DNA of 64,000 nucleotides from an uncultured Draconibacterium sp. (GTDB lineage: Bacteria > Bacteroidota > Bacteroidia > Bacteroidales > Prolixibacteraceae), in NCBI RefSeq assembly GCF_963677575.1, contig NZ_OY782038.1, forward strand, positions 248,001 to 312,000. The letters run 5' to 3'. The notes under the pieces were generated by a model. It saw only the letters and a program-made list of their open reading frames with translations, searched no databases and was not told the DNA's origin. This document shows, piece by piece, positions 9,674 through 18,642 of the stretch. The translations under genes and the position numbers were made by a program. Numbering within the stretch: position 1 is the stretch's first letter; every line of letters begins with the position of its first letter.

Positions 9674-11878
9674 CTATTTTTCCATTAAAACATCCTTGAG
9701 AAAGTTGGTCATTTTTGTGTAAAGGTGCATGCTTGTGTTGCCTCCTCTAATACCGTGATTTCTGTTGGTGTAAATGGCCATATCAAATTGTACGCCTGCC
9801 TGTACCATTTTCTCGGTCATTTCGAAGGTGTTTTGTGCGTGTACGTTGTCGTCGGCCGTTCCATGAACAATTAATAAATGTCCCTTGATATCGCCGGCAT
9901 GCGATAAAGGCGAGTTCTCATCGTAACCTTCAGGATTTTCCTGAGGTGTGCGCATGTAACGCTCGGTATAAACCGAGTCGTAAAAACGCCAGCTTGTTAC
10001 CGGTGCAACAGAAATACCAGCTTTAAAAAGATCGCCGCCTTTTTCCAGTGTAAGCAAGGTCATAAAACCTCCATAACTCCAACCAAAAATTGAAATATTT
10101 TCAGCATCAACATAAGGCAGGGTAGTCAGATATTTTGCTGCTTCCACCTGATCGTCAGATTCGTACTTACCTAATTGCATGTAGGTAACTTTTCTGAATT
10201 CTTCGCCACGTGCACCGGTTCCGCGCGGATCGACACAAACCACTAGAAAACCTTCCTGCGCCAAGTATTCATTCCAGCTAATGTCGCCCCACGAATCTCT
10301 AACACTTTGCGAATTAGGACCACTGTACTGTGTCATAAAAACCGGGTATTTTTTCGAAGTATCAAAACTGTTTGGTTTTAGCATCCATCCGTTTAGTTCA
10401 ATTCCTTCTGACGTGGTAAACGTGAAAAACTCCTTTTGTGGGATTTGCATACTTTTAATAGTGTTTTTCAGTACTGTATTGTCTTGCAGAAAGCGAATTT
10501 GCTCACCTTTTTTATTGTCGTGTAAAGTGATGTAATTCGGCACTTTTGCACTGCTGTAGTAATTGATATAGTACTTGAAATTTGTACTAAAAACAGCGCT
10601 GTTTGTTCCTTTAAGTGCCGATAGTTTTCCTTTTTCTTTTTTATCCTGACTAACGTAATAAACCTCTCGGCGCAATGGCGATTCGGCCGCCGCCTGATAG
10701 TAGTAACGTTTTTTATCGGCATCGTAGCCATAAAAGTCGGTTACATCAAAATCGCCTTCGGTAAGCTTTGCAATTTCAAAACCTTGTTTGTCGTATAAAT
10801 ACAAATGAGACCAGCCATCGCGTTCGCTTTGTACAACAAAACTTCCATCATCAAGATAAGTGAATGCATCAAGGAAATTTTCAGCAATGTAACGGTCGTT
10901 TTTCTCTGTAAGGAAATTGCGTGTGTCGCCGGTAAATGGGTTAGCATATAAAATGTCAATCTGATTTTGATGACGATTTAAACGCATTACAACCAATTCG
11001 TTGTCGTCGGGCGTCCATTTTAAACGCGGAATGTAAATATCTGTTTTTTCGCCAATATCAACTTTAATGGCAATTTTAGTTTTCACTTCGTACGAATAAA
11101 CTTCTATCTTCGAGTTGGCCTCACCGGCTTTAGGGTATTTAAAAGTATATTCTCCCGGATATAATTTATTGTCGCTAAATGTTGGCGCTGCTCCTGCATA
11201 CATCGGCATTGAAAATTCACGAACTTCTCTTTCGTCGAAACGAATGTAGGCCAGGAATTTACTGTCGGGCGACCACCAAAAAGCCTTGTTAAAGCCAAAT
11301 TCTTCTTCGTAAACCCAGTCGGGAGCACCGTTGATGATCTCGTTAAATTTACCATCGGTAGTTGCCTGGTGTGTGCTGCCAAATCGTAAGTTTTTGATGA
11401 AAATATTGTTGTCACGCACATAGGCCACGTAATTGCCGTCGGGTGAAAAAGTTGCCAGTTGTTGTGCTCCTTTGTCCGAAAGTTGTGTCAGCTCTTCGGT
11501 AACTGAGTTCCATACATAAAACTCTGCCGTATACGAGCGACGATAAATCGATTTACGTTCGGTTGTCAGCAATATTTTTGTTTCGTCATCACTGAATTCG
11601 TATGCCGAAAAAGAAGAAATAGGGGCATCTTTTACCTTCGTAATATCAAAAAGTACCTCAACTTCTTCGCCCGTTTGGTAACTGTATTTTACAATTTGGA
11701 TCTGTTGCTCCATCGTAGTATAATGGCTTCCGTCGTTCATCGAACGCAGCCCATAAACCGACTGTGCCCTGAAAGTACCTTTTTGTAAAATGTCTTCTAA
11801 TGTAATTTTTTGCGACTGTTGTGCCTGTGCCGTAAAAACAGTCAAAAATGTGACCAATAAAATAAGCAGTTTCTTCAT
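9674..11878 (-). CDS. Exported dipeptidyl-peptidase IV-like serine peptidase (S9B), copy 1
   Basis: 734 residues with a signal peptide ending TAQAQQ. An N-terminal eight-bladed propeller (DPPIV_N) carries the DWVYEEEF motif whose paired glutamates bind the free N-terminus of the substrate in DPP-IV. The C-terminal alpha/beta hydrolase domain has the nucleophile in GWSYGG (Ser601), the acid in HGTADDNVH (Asp676) and the histidine in NRNHGI (His708), with the spacing known for DPP-IV. It should remove N-terminal dipeptides, preferably X-Pro or X-Ala, in the periplasm. It is a tandem paralogue of the next gene upstream, with its own copy of the same promoter. Confidence 0.93.
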   Translation of the reverse strand: MKKLLILLVTFLTVFTAQAQQSQKITLEDILQKGTFRAQSVYGLRSMNDGSHYTTMEQQIQIVKYSYQTGEEVEVLFDITKVKDAPISSFSAYEFSDDETKILLTTERKSIYRRSYTAEFYVWNSVTEELTQLSDKGAQQLATFSPDGNYVAYVRDNNIFIKNLRFGSTHQATTDGKFNEIINGAPDWVYEEEFGFNKAFWWSPDSKFLAYIRFDEREVREFSMPMYAGAAPTFSDNKLYPGEYTFKYPKAGEANSKIEVYSYEVKTKIAIKVDIGEKTDIYIPRLKWTPDDNELVVMRLNRHQNQIDILYANPFTGDTRNFLTEKNDRYIAENFLDAFTYLDDGSFVVQSERDGWSHLYLYDKQGFEIAKLTEGDFDVTDFYGYDADKKRYYYQAAAESPLRREVYYVSQDKKEKGKLSALKGTNSAVFSTNFKYYINYYSSAKVPNYITLHDNKKGEQIRFLQDNTVLKNTIKSMQIPQKEFFTFTTSEGIELNGWMLKPNSFDTSKKYPVFMTQYSGPNSQSVRDSWGDISWNEYLAQEGFLVVCVDPRGTGARGEEFRKVTYMQLGKYESDDQVEAAKYLTTLPYVDAENISIFGWSYGGFMTLLTLEKGGDLFKAGISVAPVTSWRFYDSVYTERYMRTPQENPEGYDENSPLSHAGDIKGHLLIVHGTADDNVHAQNTFEMTEKMVQAGVQFDMAIYTNRNHGIRGGNTSMHLYTKMTNFLKDVLMEK

Positions 11879-11898
11879 GTCATTTCTTTTGTATGGTG

Positions 11899-11957
11899 AA
11901 CAAAAATAGAAAAATGTTCATCTAATGTTCAATGACATTTAAAGAATATCAGAAATT
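11899..11957 (-). promoter_or_regulatory. Promoter of DPP-IV copy 1, within a 59-bp exact repeat
   Basis: On the minus strand TATTTTTG (11908-11901) matches the TAnnTTTG -7 box and a TTG (11932-11930) lies 21 bases upstream, giving a start about 17 bases before the ATG. The whole 59 bases recur identically at 14212-14270 before the paralogue. Confidence 0.75.
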
Positions 11958-11968
11958 CAATTGATGTT

Positions 11969-14191
11969 CTATTTCATTAAGTTATTCTTCAGAAAGTTTG
12001 TCATTTTAGTATAACGATGTATAGTAGTATTTCCACCGCTGATTCCGTGTCCCCGATTAGTATAAATAGCCATGTCAAATTGAATACCGGCCTGCACCAG
12101 TTTTTCTGTCATTTCGAAGGTGTTTTGCACATGCACATTATCATCGGCGGAACCGTGAATAATCAAAAGCCTTCCTTTTATATCTGCGGTATGGTTTAAT
12201 GGTGAATTATTATCGTACCCTTCAGGATTTTCCTGTGGCGTGCGCATATAACGTTCGGTGTAAACCGTATCATAGAATCTTAAATTGCTAATTCCTGCCG
12301 ATGCAATTCCCGCTTTAAAAAGGCTTCCGCCTTTTTCCAGGGTTGTTAACGCCATAAATCCTCCAAAGCTCTGGCCAAAAATGGCAATGTTGTTTTTATC
12401 TACATACGGTAAAGTTCCAAGATATTTGGCAACTTCCACCTGGTCATCCGATTCGTATTTTCCCAACTGCATGTAGGTTACTTTTCTGAAATCTTCGCCA
12501 CGGGCCGCTGTTCCGCGCGGGTCGACACAAACCACCAGAAATCCTTCCTGGGTAAGATATTCGTTCCATCCCGGTCCTCCGTTCCATGAATCCTTTACCC
12601 ATTGAGAATTGGGGCCGCCATACTGGTCCATAAGAACAGGGTATTTCTTTAACGGATCAAATCCTGCAGGTTTAATCATGTAGCCGTTTAACTCGTCGCC
12701 ATAAACGGTTTTAAAACTAAAAAACTCTTTTTTAGGAACATTCCGCATTTTAAGGGTGTTCTTCAGTATGGCATTATCTTGTACAAGTCTTAACTCAGTT
12801 CCTTTAAAATCATGGACAGCAATACGAGGTGGCATTTCACTGTTGCTGTAATAATTTAAATAGTAATTAAATTTCTTACTAAAAACAGCATCATTAGTGC
12901 CTTCCTGTGTCGAAAGCTTGCCCTTTTCCTTTTCATCAACACTGGTATAATAAACTTCGCGTTGCAAGGGGGATTCTTTAGCTGCCTGGTAATAAAACAA
13001 CTCCCTTTTTTCGTCGTAACCATAATATTGAATTACATCGAAATTCCCTTTTGTAAGCTGTCTAATTTCAGAGCCGTTTTTGTCGTATAAATATAAATGC
13101 GACCAGCCATCGCGCTCACTCATAATCACAAAACTTCCGTCCCTTAAATAAGTAAAGTCATCCATAAAGTTCACATCAATATATCTCCGGTTTTTTTCAG
13201 TAAAAAGAATCCTGGAATCGCCGGTATAGGGATTTGCATATAGTACATCTAAATTGTTTTGGTTCCGGTTTAATTTCATAATTACAAGATCATTAGCATC
13301 GGGTGTCCACTTTAAACGAGGAATATAAATGTCAGTATCTTCTCCTATATCGGCCGAAATGGTAGTTTTTGAACTAATTTCATAAACTTTTACAGAAACT
13401 GTAGAGTTCTTTTCTCCCGCTTTCGGGTATTTATATTTCATTTCCCCCGGATACAACTTATATTCTTCGTAGGTTGGATTTAATCCGGCATACATGGTAA
13501 TTCCAAATTCAGGAACTTCACTTTCATCAAACCGAATAAAGGCAAGAAACTTACTGTCGGGTGACCACCAGAGTGCGTTCTTAAATCCTTTTCGCACCGA
13601 ATAATTGCTAAATTCTTCCTCATATACCCAATCAGGGATACCGTTAATTATTTTGTTCTTTTCTCCATCGAAAGTAGTCTGGCTTTCGCTGCCATACTTC
13701 AGGTTTTTGATATAAATATTGTTATCCCGAACAAAAGCACAATAGTTTCCATCGGGAGAAAATGTTGCTTCCTGTTGCCTGCCATTGGCAGAAAGCTCTG
13801 TTAGTTCTTCAGTAACCGTATTCCATATGTAATTGGCTGCAGTATACGAATGCCTGTATATTTGTTTTATGTCAGTAGTCAATAATATTTTGGTTTCATC
13901 ATTGCTAAATTCATAATCAATAAACGAAGAAATGCTCGCATTTCGTATTTTTGTAACGTCGAACACAACGTCGGTTTCCTCTCCGCTTTTGTAACTGTAT
14001 TTAACAATTCTTGTATTGTTTTCGAGCGTTGTATAATGTTCGCCATCATTCATCGGGCGAAGTCCGGTAACCGTTTGAGCTCTAAAAATCCGTTTTACGA
14101 AAATATCTTCTAATGTAAATTTTTGCGGCTGTTGCGCCTGTACAGTATAAAGTGTTAAAAATGTGATCAGAAAAATAAACGGTTTCTTCAT
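11969..14191 (-). CDS. Exported dipeptidyl-peptidase IV-like serine peptidase (S9B), copy 2
   Basis: 740 residues, signal peptide ending TVQAQQ. Domain order is as in copy 1: propeller with DWVYEEEF, then the hydrolase domain with GQSFGG (Ser608), HGSADDNVH (Asp683) and NRGHGI (His715). All catalytic elements are intact, so both paralogues should be active. Compared with copy 1 it has a short insertion after YEEEF (about seven residues), a GQSFGG instead of GWSYGG elbow, and many substitutions throughout the propeller, suggesting different peptide preference. The gene order and the duplicated promoter show a head-to-tail duplication. Confidence 0.92.
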   Translation of the reverse strand: MKKPFIFLITFLTLYTVQAQQPQKFTLEDIFVKRIFRAQTVTGLRPMNDGEHYTTLENNTRIVKYSYKSGEETDVVFDVTKIRNASISSFIDYEFSNDETKILLTTDIKQIYRHSYTAANYIWNTVTEELTELSANGRQQEATFSPDGNYCAFVRDNNIYIKNLKYGSESQTTFDGEKNKIINGIPDWVYEEEFSNYSVRKGFKNALWWSPDSKFLAFIRFDESEVPEFGITMYAGLNPTYEEYKLYPGEMKYKYPKAGEKNSTVSVKVYEISSKTTISADIGEDTDIYIPRLKWTPDANDLVIMKLNRNQNNLDVLYANPYTGDSRILFTEKNRRYIDVNFMDDFTYLRDGSFVIMSERDGWSHLYLYDKNGSEIRQLTKGNFDVIQYYGYDEKRELFYYQAAKESPLQREVYYTSVDEKEKGKLSTQEGTNDAVFSKKFNYYLNYYSNSEMPPRIAVHDFKGTELRLVQDNAILKNTLKMRNVPKKEFFSFKTVYGDELNGYMIKPAGFDPLKKYPVLMDQYGGPNSQWVKDSWNGGPGWNEYLTQEGFLVVCVDPRGTAARGEDFRKVTYMQLGKYESDDQVEVAKYLGTLPYVDKNNIAIFGQSFGGFMALTTLEKGGSLFKAGIASAGISNLRFYDTVYTERYMRTPQENPEGYDNNSPLNHTADIKGRLLIIHGSADDNVHVQNTFEMTEKLVQAGIQFDMAIYTNRGHGISGGNTTIHRYTKMTNFLKNNLMK

Positions 14192-14211
14192 GTCATCTCA
14201 TTTGTGTGATA

Positions 14212-14270
14212 AACAAAAATAGAAAAATGTTCATCTAATGTTCAATGACATTTAAAGAATATCAGAAATT
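14212..14270 (-). promoter_or_regulatory. Promoter of DPP-IV copy 2, within a 59-bp exact repeat
   Basis: Identical to 11899-11957. The -7 box TATTTTTG is at 14221-14214 and the TTG at 14245-14243, 21 bases apart. Confidence 0.75.
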
Positions 14271-14352
14271 AAGCAAAGGGAGTTTCGTGTGATTTACTAA
14301 TCTGTAATTAGAGTAGCTAAAGAAAAGTTTTGGTAATGTACATTTGAGGCAT

Positions 14353-14400
14353 AAAAAAGGATGCGATCGTTGTAGCTGTCAGTTACGGATGCATCCTTCT
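14353..14400 (-). terminator. Intrinsic terminator of the aldolase gene
   Basis: AAGGATGC (14357-14364) pairs with GCATCCTT (14391-14398) around a 26-base loop; the A-run at its left gives a U-run on the minus-strand transcript that comes from the aldolase gene. Confidence 0.6.
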
Positions 14401-14422
14401 TCGCTTTAATCCAAATATATTT

Positions 14423-15373
14423 CTATTCCAAAAGTTCGTAATCGTGCATTTCTTTCATAAAGGAAACAAAATCGTCTTTTTGTTCCGAGTCCATCCATTT
14501 CATGGCACTTCGCGGATGTTCGTTCATAGCTCCGGTAATCAGGTAAGGAATATGATATCCCCAGTCAATTTTTTCCTGCCATGGTTTTACATGCGTTTGA
14601 ATAGCTTCCAACAACGGAAGTAACCGGTATTTCGGATTTTTTAGGAATGCAATGAGAATTTCGATAGGGCAGTTTCCTGCACCACGTCCCATTCCAAGTA
14701 AAGTGGCATCGAGCATGGTAACACCATTAATAAGCGATGTTACGGTGTTCGACATCGCCAGTTGCATGTTGTTGTGTGCATGAATTCCTAGCTCTTTATC
14801 GGGCATGGCGGTAGCATATTTTTTTACCAGTTTCTGAATACTTTCGCAATACAAACTACCAAAACTGTCGACCACATAAATTATTGGTATGCGCGATTTG
14901 GCAAGATCAGCCAGCGCTTCATCCAAATCCGACTCATTTACCTTCGATACGGCCATCAGGTTAATGGTAACTTCGTAGCCTTTGTCCATGCAATGTTCGG
15001 CCAACCAAATGGCTTTATCTACCTGGTGACAGTAACAGGCAACACGCATCATGTCGATCAGGCTTTCGTTTGCCGGTGGAATATCTTCCGGTGCAATTCG
15101 GCCAATATCGGCCATTGCCGAAAGTTTCAGTTTGGTATCGTTGTTGCCAACAACACGGCGAAGATCTTTGTCGTCGCAAAATTTCCATGGTCCAACTTCT
15201 TCTCTCGAAAAAGCCGATTCGCTACTTTTATAGCCAATTTCCATGTAATCAACACCGGCCTCAACACAGCCTTGGTAAACGCCACGCACGAAGTCGTCGC
15301 TAAACTGCCACTTGTTCATCAGCCCGCCGTCGCGAACTGTACAATCCATTACTTTTATGTCTGCTTTATACAT
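14423..15373 (-). CDS. HMGL-like aldolase (DRE-TIM metallolyase family)
   Basis: 316 residues. The N-terminus has the catalytic/metal-binding DCTVRDGG motif near residues 10-17 of the DRE-TIM superfamily (HMG-CoA lyase, isopropylmalate synthase, 4-hydroxy-2-oxovalerate aldolase), and a GIHAHNN motif supplies the two histidine metal ligands; GMGRGAGNCPIE near residue 235 is the usual glycine-rich loop. It should make or break a carbon-carbon bond next to a 2-oxo acid, but the substrate is unknown. Its start codon overlaps the stop of the chorismate-mutase-like gene by one base (TAATG), implying translational coupling and a shared pathway. Confidence 0.8.
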   Translation of the reverse strand: MYKADIKVMDCTVRDGGLMNKWQFSDDFVRGVYQGCVEAGVDYMEIGYKSSESAFSREEVGPWKFCDDKDLRRVVGNNDTKLKLSAMADIGRIAPEDIPPANESLIDMMRVACYCHQVDKAIWLAEHCMDKGYEVTINLMAVSKVNESDLDEALADLAKSRIPIIYVVDSFGSLYCESIQKLVKKYATAMPDKELGIHAHNNMQLAMSNTVTSLINGVTMLDATLLGMGRGAGNCPIEILIAFLKNPKYRLLPLLEAIQTHVKPWQEKIDWGYHIPYLITGAMNEHPRSAMKWMDSEQKDDFVSFMKEMHDYELLE

Positions 15374-15681
15374 TACTTGCTGTTTTTAATTTTTAGTAAA
15401 TCCATTTCATGGTTAATGTTGCTCTCCACCAAAAGCGTGTATATTTGCTCAAAAACGTCGGCATTTAATCCTTTCGATTCTGCCCAATCCCGGCGCTGTT
15501 GAATCACTGCATCTTTTCTTTCCTGTGCAATTATTGCGTTTTTATCATTTTTAAAGCGAACAACAGCTTCTACATATTTATGCCGTTCGGCAAAAAGTAA
15601 AATGATATGTTCATCAATTTTGTCAATCTCACCTCTTAGTTCTTCCAGCGATTGACAATCTTCCGGATCTTTAAACCCCAT
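15373..15681 (-). CDS. Chorismate mutase-like protein, closest to isochorismate-pyruvate lyase PchB
   Basis: 102 residues of all-helical AroQ fold. The opening DPEDCQSLEELRGEIDKID resembles PchB of Pseudomonas more than the fused mutases of phenylalanine or tyrosine synthesis. Arg16, Arg33 and Lys44 occupy expected active-site positions, and RRDWAESKGL also matches PchB. Where PchB has Gln90, my hand alignment gives Glu92; glutamate is used there by some eukaryotic mutases. Either chorismate mutase or isochorismate lyase activity is possible. No salicylate, menaquinone or aromatic amino acid genes are nearby; the partner is the overlapping aldolase gene. Confidence 0.75.
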   Translation of the reverse strand: MGFKDPEDCQSLEELRGEIDKIDEHIILLFAERHKYVEAVVRFKNDKNAIIAQERKDAVIQQRRDWAESKGLNADVFEQIYTLLVESNINHEMDLLKIKNSK

Positions 15682-16110
15682 ATTTCAAAAAATTATAATC
15701 TATTGATTTTTATTGCTGTCTGCCACAAAGAAATCAATAAAATGCCGACAATTCCATTAATGTATAATTAAAAGTGTTCATTTAGTATTAATTTAAATAG
15801 GATCTTAATAGAAATATTGCAAATTGAAAGCACTCGCCAGTATTGAATACCATTTAATGGTTGGTCCCAACTTTTAGTGAATCTGTCATTTAACAGCTGA
15901 GTGTTGAAAAAACGTTACAATTGCCTAACATGCAGGGGCCCGATTCTTTCTAGTATCAACGGATTGATTATCTTTGCCGCGCAAAAGTAATTTAGGTTCA
16001 GAAACGAAGATTTTTAATATGAAAACTTCTGACTGTATTTGAATTACAACAATTAAAATAACAGATAGATTTCAATAGCAATATTGAGACAAAAAAATAG
16101 TAACAGTAAA
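15682..16110. other. Divergent intergenic region and thrS leader
   Basis: 429 bases between two divergent operons. It contains a probable thrS promoter (see separate entry) and a 7-codon frame ATG-TGA at 16019-16042 (MKTSDCI) in the leader. One threonine codon is too few to argue for attenuation. No other gene is seen. Confidence 0.5.
15969..15976 (+). promoter_or_regulatory. -7 box of the thrS operon
   Basis: TATCTTTG is a perfect TAnnTTTG match and is followed by a purine-rich start region. The predicted 5-prime leader of thrS would be about 125 bases. A clear TTG at -33 is not seen. Confidence 0.5.
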
Positions 16111-18060
16111 ATGATAAAAATTACACTTCCTGACAATAGTGTGCGCGAGTTTGCGGAGCCTGTTAGTGGTTTAGAGATTGCCAAATCGATCTCGAACCGC
16201 CTGGCAAAGGATGTGCTGTCGATTTCGGTTGATGGCGAAGTTTGGGACTTATCGCGGAAAATAGACCACGATGCCAACATTAAACTGCACACGTGGGACG
16301 ACAGAGAAGGAAAAGAAACATTCTGGCATTCATCAGCACACTTAATGGCTGAAGCCATTGAAGCTTATTATCCGGGGACCAAATTTGGTATCGGTCCAAC
16401 TGTTGATACAGGATTTTATTACGATATCGACCTGCCGGAAGGAAAAGTACTTTCGGAAAAAGACCTGCAAAAAATCGAGCAAAAAATGCTTGAGCTGGCA
16501 CGTCAGAAAAACGATATTGTACGCTCTGATATTTCGAAAGAAGATGCTTTGAAAATGTTCACCGAAAAAGATGACGAACTAAAGCAGGAATTGATAAGCG
16601 AATTGGAAGATGGTACAATAACCTTGTACAACCAGGGGAATTTTACTGATTTATGCCGTGGCCCACACTTGCCAAATACCAGCTATATTAAAGCCATTAA
16701 ATTAACGGCTATTGCAGGTGCTTACTGGCGTGGCGACGAAAAAAATAAAATGCTTACCCGCGTTTACGGTGTTACTTTCCCGAAAGCAAAAATGCTTACG
16801 GAATACTTCGAAATGGTTGAGGAAGCTAAAAAACGCGATCACCGTAAAATTGGGAAAGAAATGCAATTGTTTTATTTCTCAGAAGCGGTAGGACAGGGAC
16901 TTCCGTTGTGGTTGCCAAAAGGGGCACAATTGCGCGAACAACTGGAGAACTTCCTTAAAAAAGTTCAAAAGAAATACGGATACGAGCAGGTGATGACACC
17001 GCATATTGGCGATGTGAAGTTGTATAAAACTTCAGGTCACTTTCAAAAGTACGGACAAGACTCTTTTCAGCCGATAAGTACACCGGCAGAAGGAGAGGAG
17101 TACTTATTGAAACCGATGAACTGCCCGCACCACTGCGAGATTTATAAAGCGTGGCCGCGTTCGTACAAAGACCTTCCGGTGCGTATGGCCGAATTTGGTA
17201 CTGTTTACCGTTATGAACAGAGTGGCGAGTTACACGGTTTAACACGTGTACGTAGTTTCACGCAGGACGATGCACACATTTTCTGCCGTCCCGACCAGCT
17301 GAAAGATGAGTTCAAGAAAGTAATCGACATTATATTTATCATTTTCAAAGCATTGAACTTTGAGAATTATACTGCACAGATTTCACTACGCGACCCGAAT
17401 AAACCTGAAAAGTATATCGGATCGCCCGAAAACTGGGACAAAGCAGAAGAAGCAATTGTTGAAGCGTGTGAAGAAAAAGGTTTAAATACGGTTACTGAAT
17501 TGGGCGAAGCTGCATTTTACGGTCCGAAGCTTGACTTTATGATTAAAGATGCATTGGGACGTAGCTGGCAGTTGGGTACTATCCAGGTTGATTATAACCT
17601 GCCCGAACGTTTCGAGCTGGAATATATTGGAGCTGACGATAACCGTCATCGCCCGGTAATGATCCACCGTGCACCGTTCGGATCGATGGAACGCTTTGTG
17701 GCTGTGTTAATTGAACATACTGCAGGTAAGTTTCCGTTATGGCTTACACCAGAGCAAGTGGTAGTATTACCTATTAGCGAAAAGTATAACGATTATGCTA
17801 AAAAAGTTTCAAATTTTCTAAATATTTCCGATATTCGCACCGTCGTTGACGATCGTAACGAAAAGATTGGTAGGAAGATACGAGACAACGAATTAAAACG
17901 AATTCCTTATCTGTTGATTGTTGGAGAAAAAGAAGCAGAGTCGGATTCAGTTGCTGTACGCCGCCAGGGCGAAGGCGACAAAGGAACAATGACAACAGCG
18001 GAGTTCGCTGAATTTATTGAAAAAGAAGTAAGAGATCAATTATCAGGATTGTATAACTAA
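16111..18060 (+). CDS. thrS: Threonine--tRNA ligase
   Basis: 649 residues from the ATG at 16111; a TTG at 16084 in frame is rejected because MIKITLPDNS is the normal start of the TGS domain. Domain order: TGS (about 1-60), the editing/SAD domain with HSSAHLMAEA and the cysteine in GNFTDLCRGPHL, the class II catalytic core with LKPMNCPHHCEIY (Cys338 is the zinc ligand, with two histidines further on) and the anticodon-binding domain after residue 545. It charges tRNA-Thr and edits mischarged Ser-tRNA. It is the first gene of the thrS-infC-rpmI-rplT operon, a conserved order; infC follows after 15 bases. Confidence 0.98.
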   Translation: MIKITLPDNSVREFAEPVSGLEIAKSISNRLAKDVLSISVDGEVWDLSRKIDHDANIKLHTWDDREGKETFWHSSAHLMAEAIEAYYPGTKFGIGPTVDTGFYYDIDLPEGKVLSEKDLQKIEQKMLELARQKNDIVRSDISKEDALKMFTEKDDELKQELISELEDGTITLYNQGNFTDLCRGPHLPNTSYIKAIKLTAIAGAYWRGDEKNKMLTRVYGVTFPKAKMLTEYFEMVEEAKKRDHRKIGKEMQLFYFSEAVGQGLPLWLPKGAQLREQLENFLKKVQKKYGYEQVMTPHIGDVKLYKTSGHFQKYGQDSFQPISTPAEGEEYLLKPMNCPHHCEIYKAWPRSYKDLPVRMAEFGTVYRYEQSGELHGLTRVRSFTQDDAHIFCRPDQLKDEFKKVIDIIFIIFKALNFENYTAQISLRDPNKPEKYIGSPENWDKAEEAIVEACEEKGLNTVTELGEAAFYGPKLDFMIKDALGRSWQLGTIQVDYNLPERFELEYIGADDNRHRPVMIHRAPFGSMERFVAVLIEHTAGKFPLWLTPEQVVVLPISEKYNDYAKKVSNFLNISDIRTVVDDRNEKIGRKIRDNELKRIPYLLIVGEKEAESDSVAVRRQGEGDKGTMTTAEFAEFIEKEVRDQLSGLYN

Positions 18061-18063
18061 CTT

Positions 18064-18070
18064 AAGGAGG
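18064..18070 (+). promoter_or_regulatory. Strong Shine-Dalgarno of infC
   Basis: AAGGAGG lies five bases before the ATT start codon at 18076. Such a complete Shine-Dalgarno is exceptional in this window, where other genes lack one, and it decides the infC start. Confidence 0.85.
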
Positions 18071-18075
18071 AACGC

Positions 18076-18642
18076 ATTATAGCTATTAAAAGAAGAGGTC
18101 CGAGAAGAAAATTCCAGCCCCGTAGAGAGCAGGAACCGCAACACCGGATAAATCACAAGATCAGAGTGCCACAAGTACGTTTAGTGGGAGATAATATCGA
18201 AGAACAAGGTGTTTACCCCTTACGTGATGCACTAAAACTAGCAGACGAGATGGAATTGGATTTGGTAGAAATTTCGCCAAAAGCCGATCCTCCGGTTTGT
18301 AAAATTATTGATTATTCGAAGTTTCTTTATCAGCAGAAAAAGAAACAAAAGGAGATGAAAGCAAAAACCACAAAAGTTGTGGTAAAAGAAATACGTTTCG
18401 GTCCGCAAACTGATGAGCATGACTTCCAGTTTAAACTGAAACATGCCGAAAAATTCCTTCAGGACGGAGCAAAAGTTAAAGCGTTTGTATTTTTTAAAGG
18501 ACGTTCGATCTTATTTAAAGACCAGGGCGAAATTCTATTGCTGAGATTGGCAACAGAATTAGAAGAATGGGGAACCGTAGAGCAACTGCCAAAACTTGAA
18601 GGAAAGCGAATGACAATGTTTATTTCACCTAAAAAGAAATAA
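18076..18642 (+). CDS. infC: Translation initiation factor IF-3, AUU start
   Basis: 188 residues if initiated at ATT 18076. A caller limited to ATG/GTG/TTG would begin at the GTG at 18166 and lose 30 residues, including the IKRRGPRRKFQPRRE and HRINHKIRV segments typical of Bacteroidota IF-3. No ATG, GTG or TTG exists between the thrS stop and that point in this frame. The N-domain (VRLVGDNIEEQGV, DLVEISPKADPPVCKI) and C-domain (KEIRFGPQTDEHDFQFK, FFKGRS) are intact. IF-3 rejects non-AUG starts; an AUU start in infC allows autoregulation in E. coli, and the same logic is inferred here. Confidence 0.93.
   Translation: MIAIKRRGPRRKFQPRREQEPQHRINHKIRVPQVRLVGDNIEEQGVYPLRDALKLADEMELDLVEISPKADPPVCKIIDYSKFLYQQKKKQKEMKAKTTKVVVKEIRFGPQTDEHDFQFKLKHAEKFLQDGAKVKAFVFFKGRSILFKDQGEILLLRLATELEEWGTVEQLPKLEGKRMTMFISPKKK

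Noticed and set aside
16019..16042. Leader peptide MKTSDCI before thrS
   Set aside because: One threonine in seven residues and no terminator/antiterminator pair; not enough for attenuation.
18166..18642. infC starting at GTG 18166
   Set aside because: It would lose conserved IF-3 N-terminal residues, and the SD-ATT at 18064-18078 explains the full-length gene.
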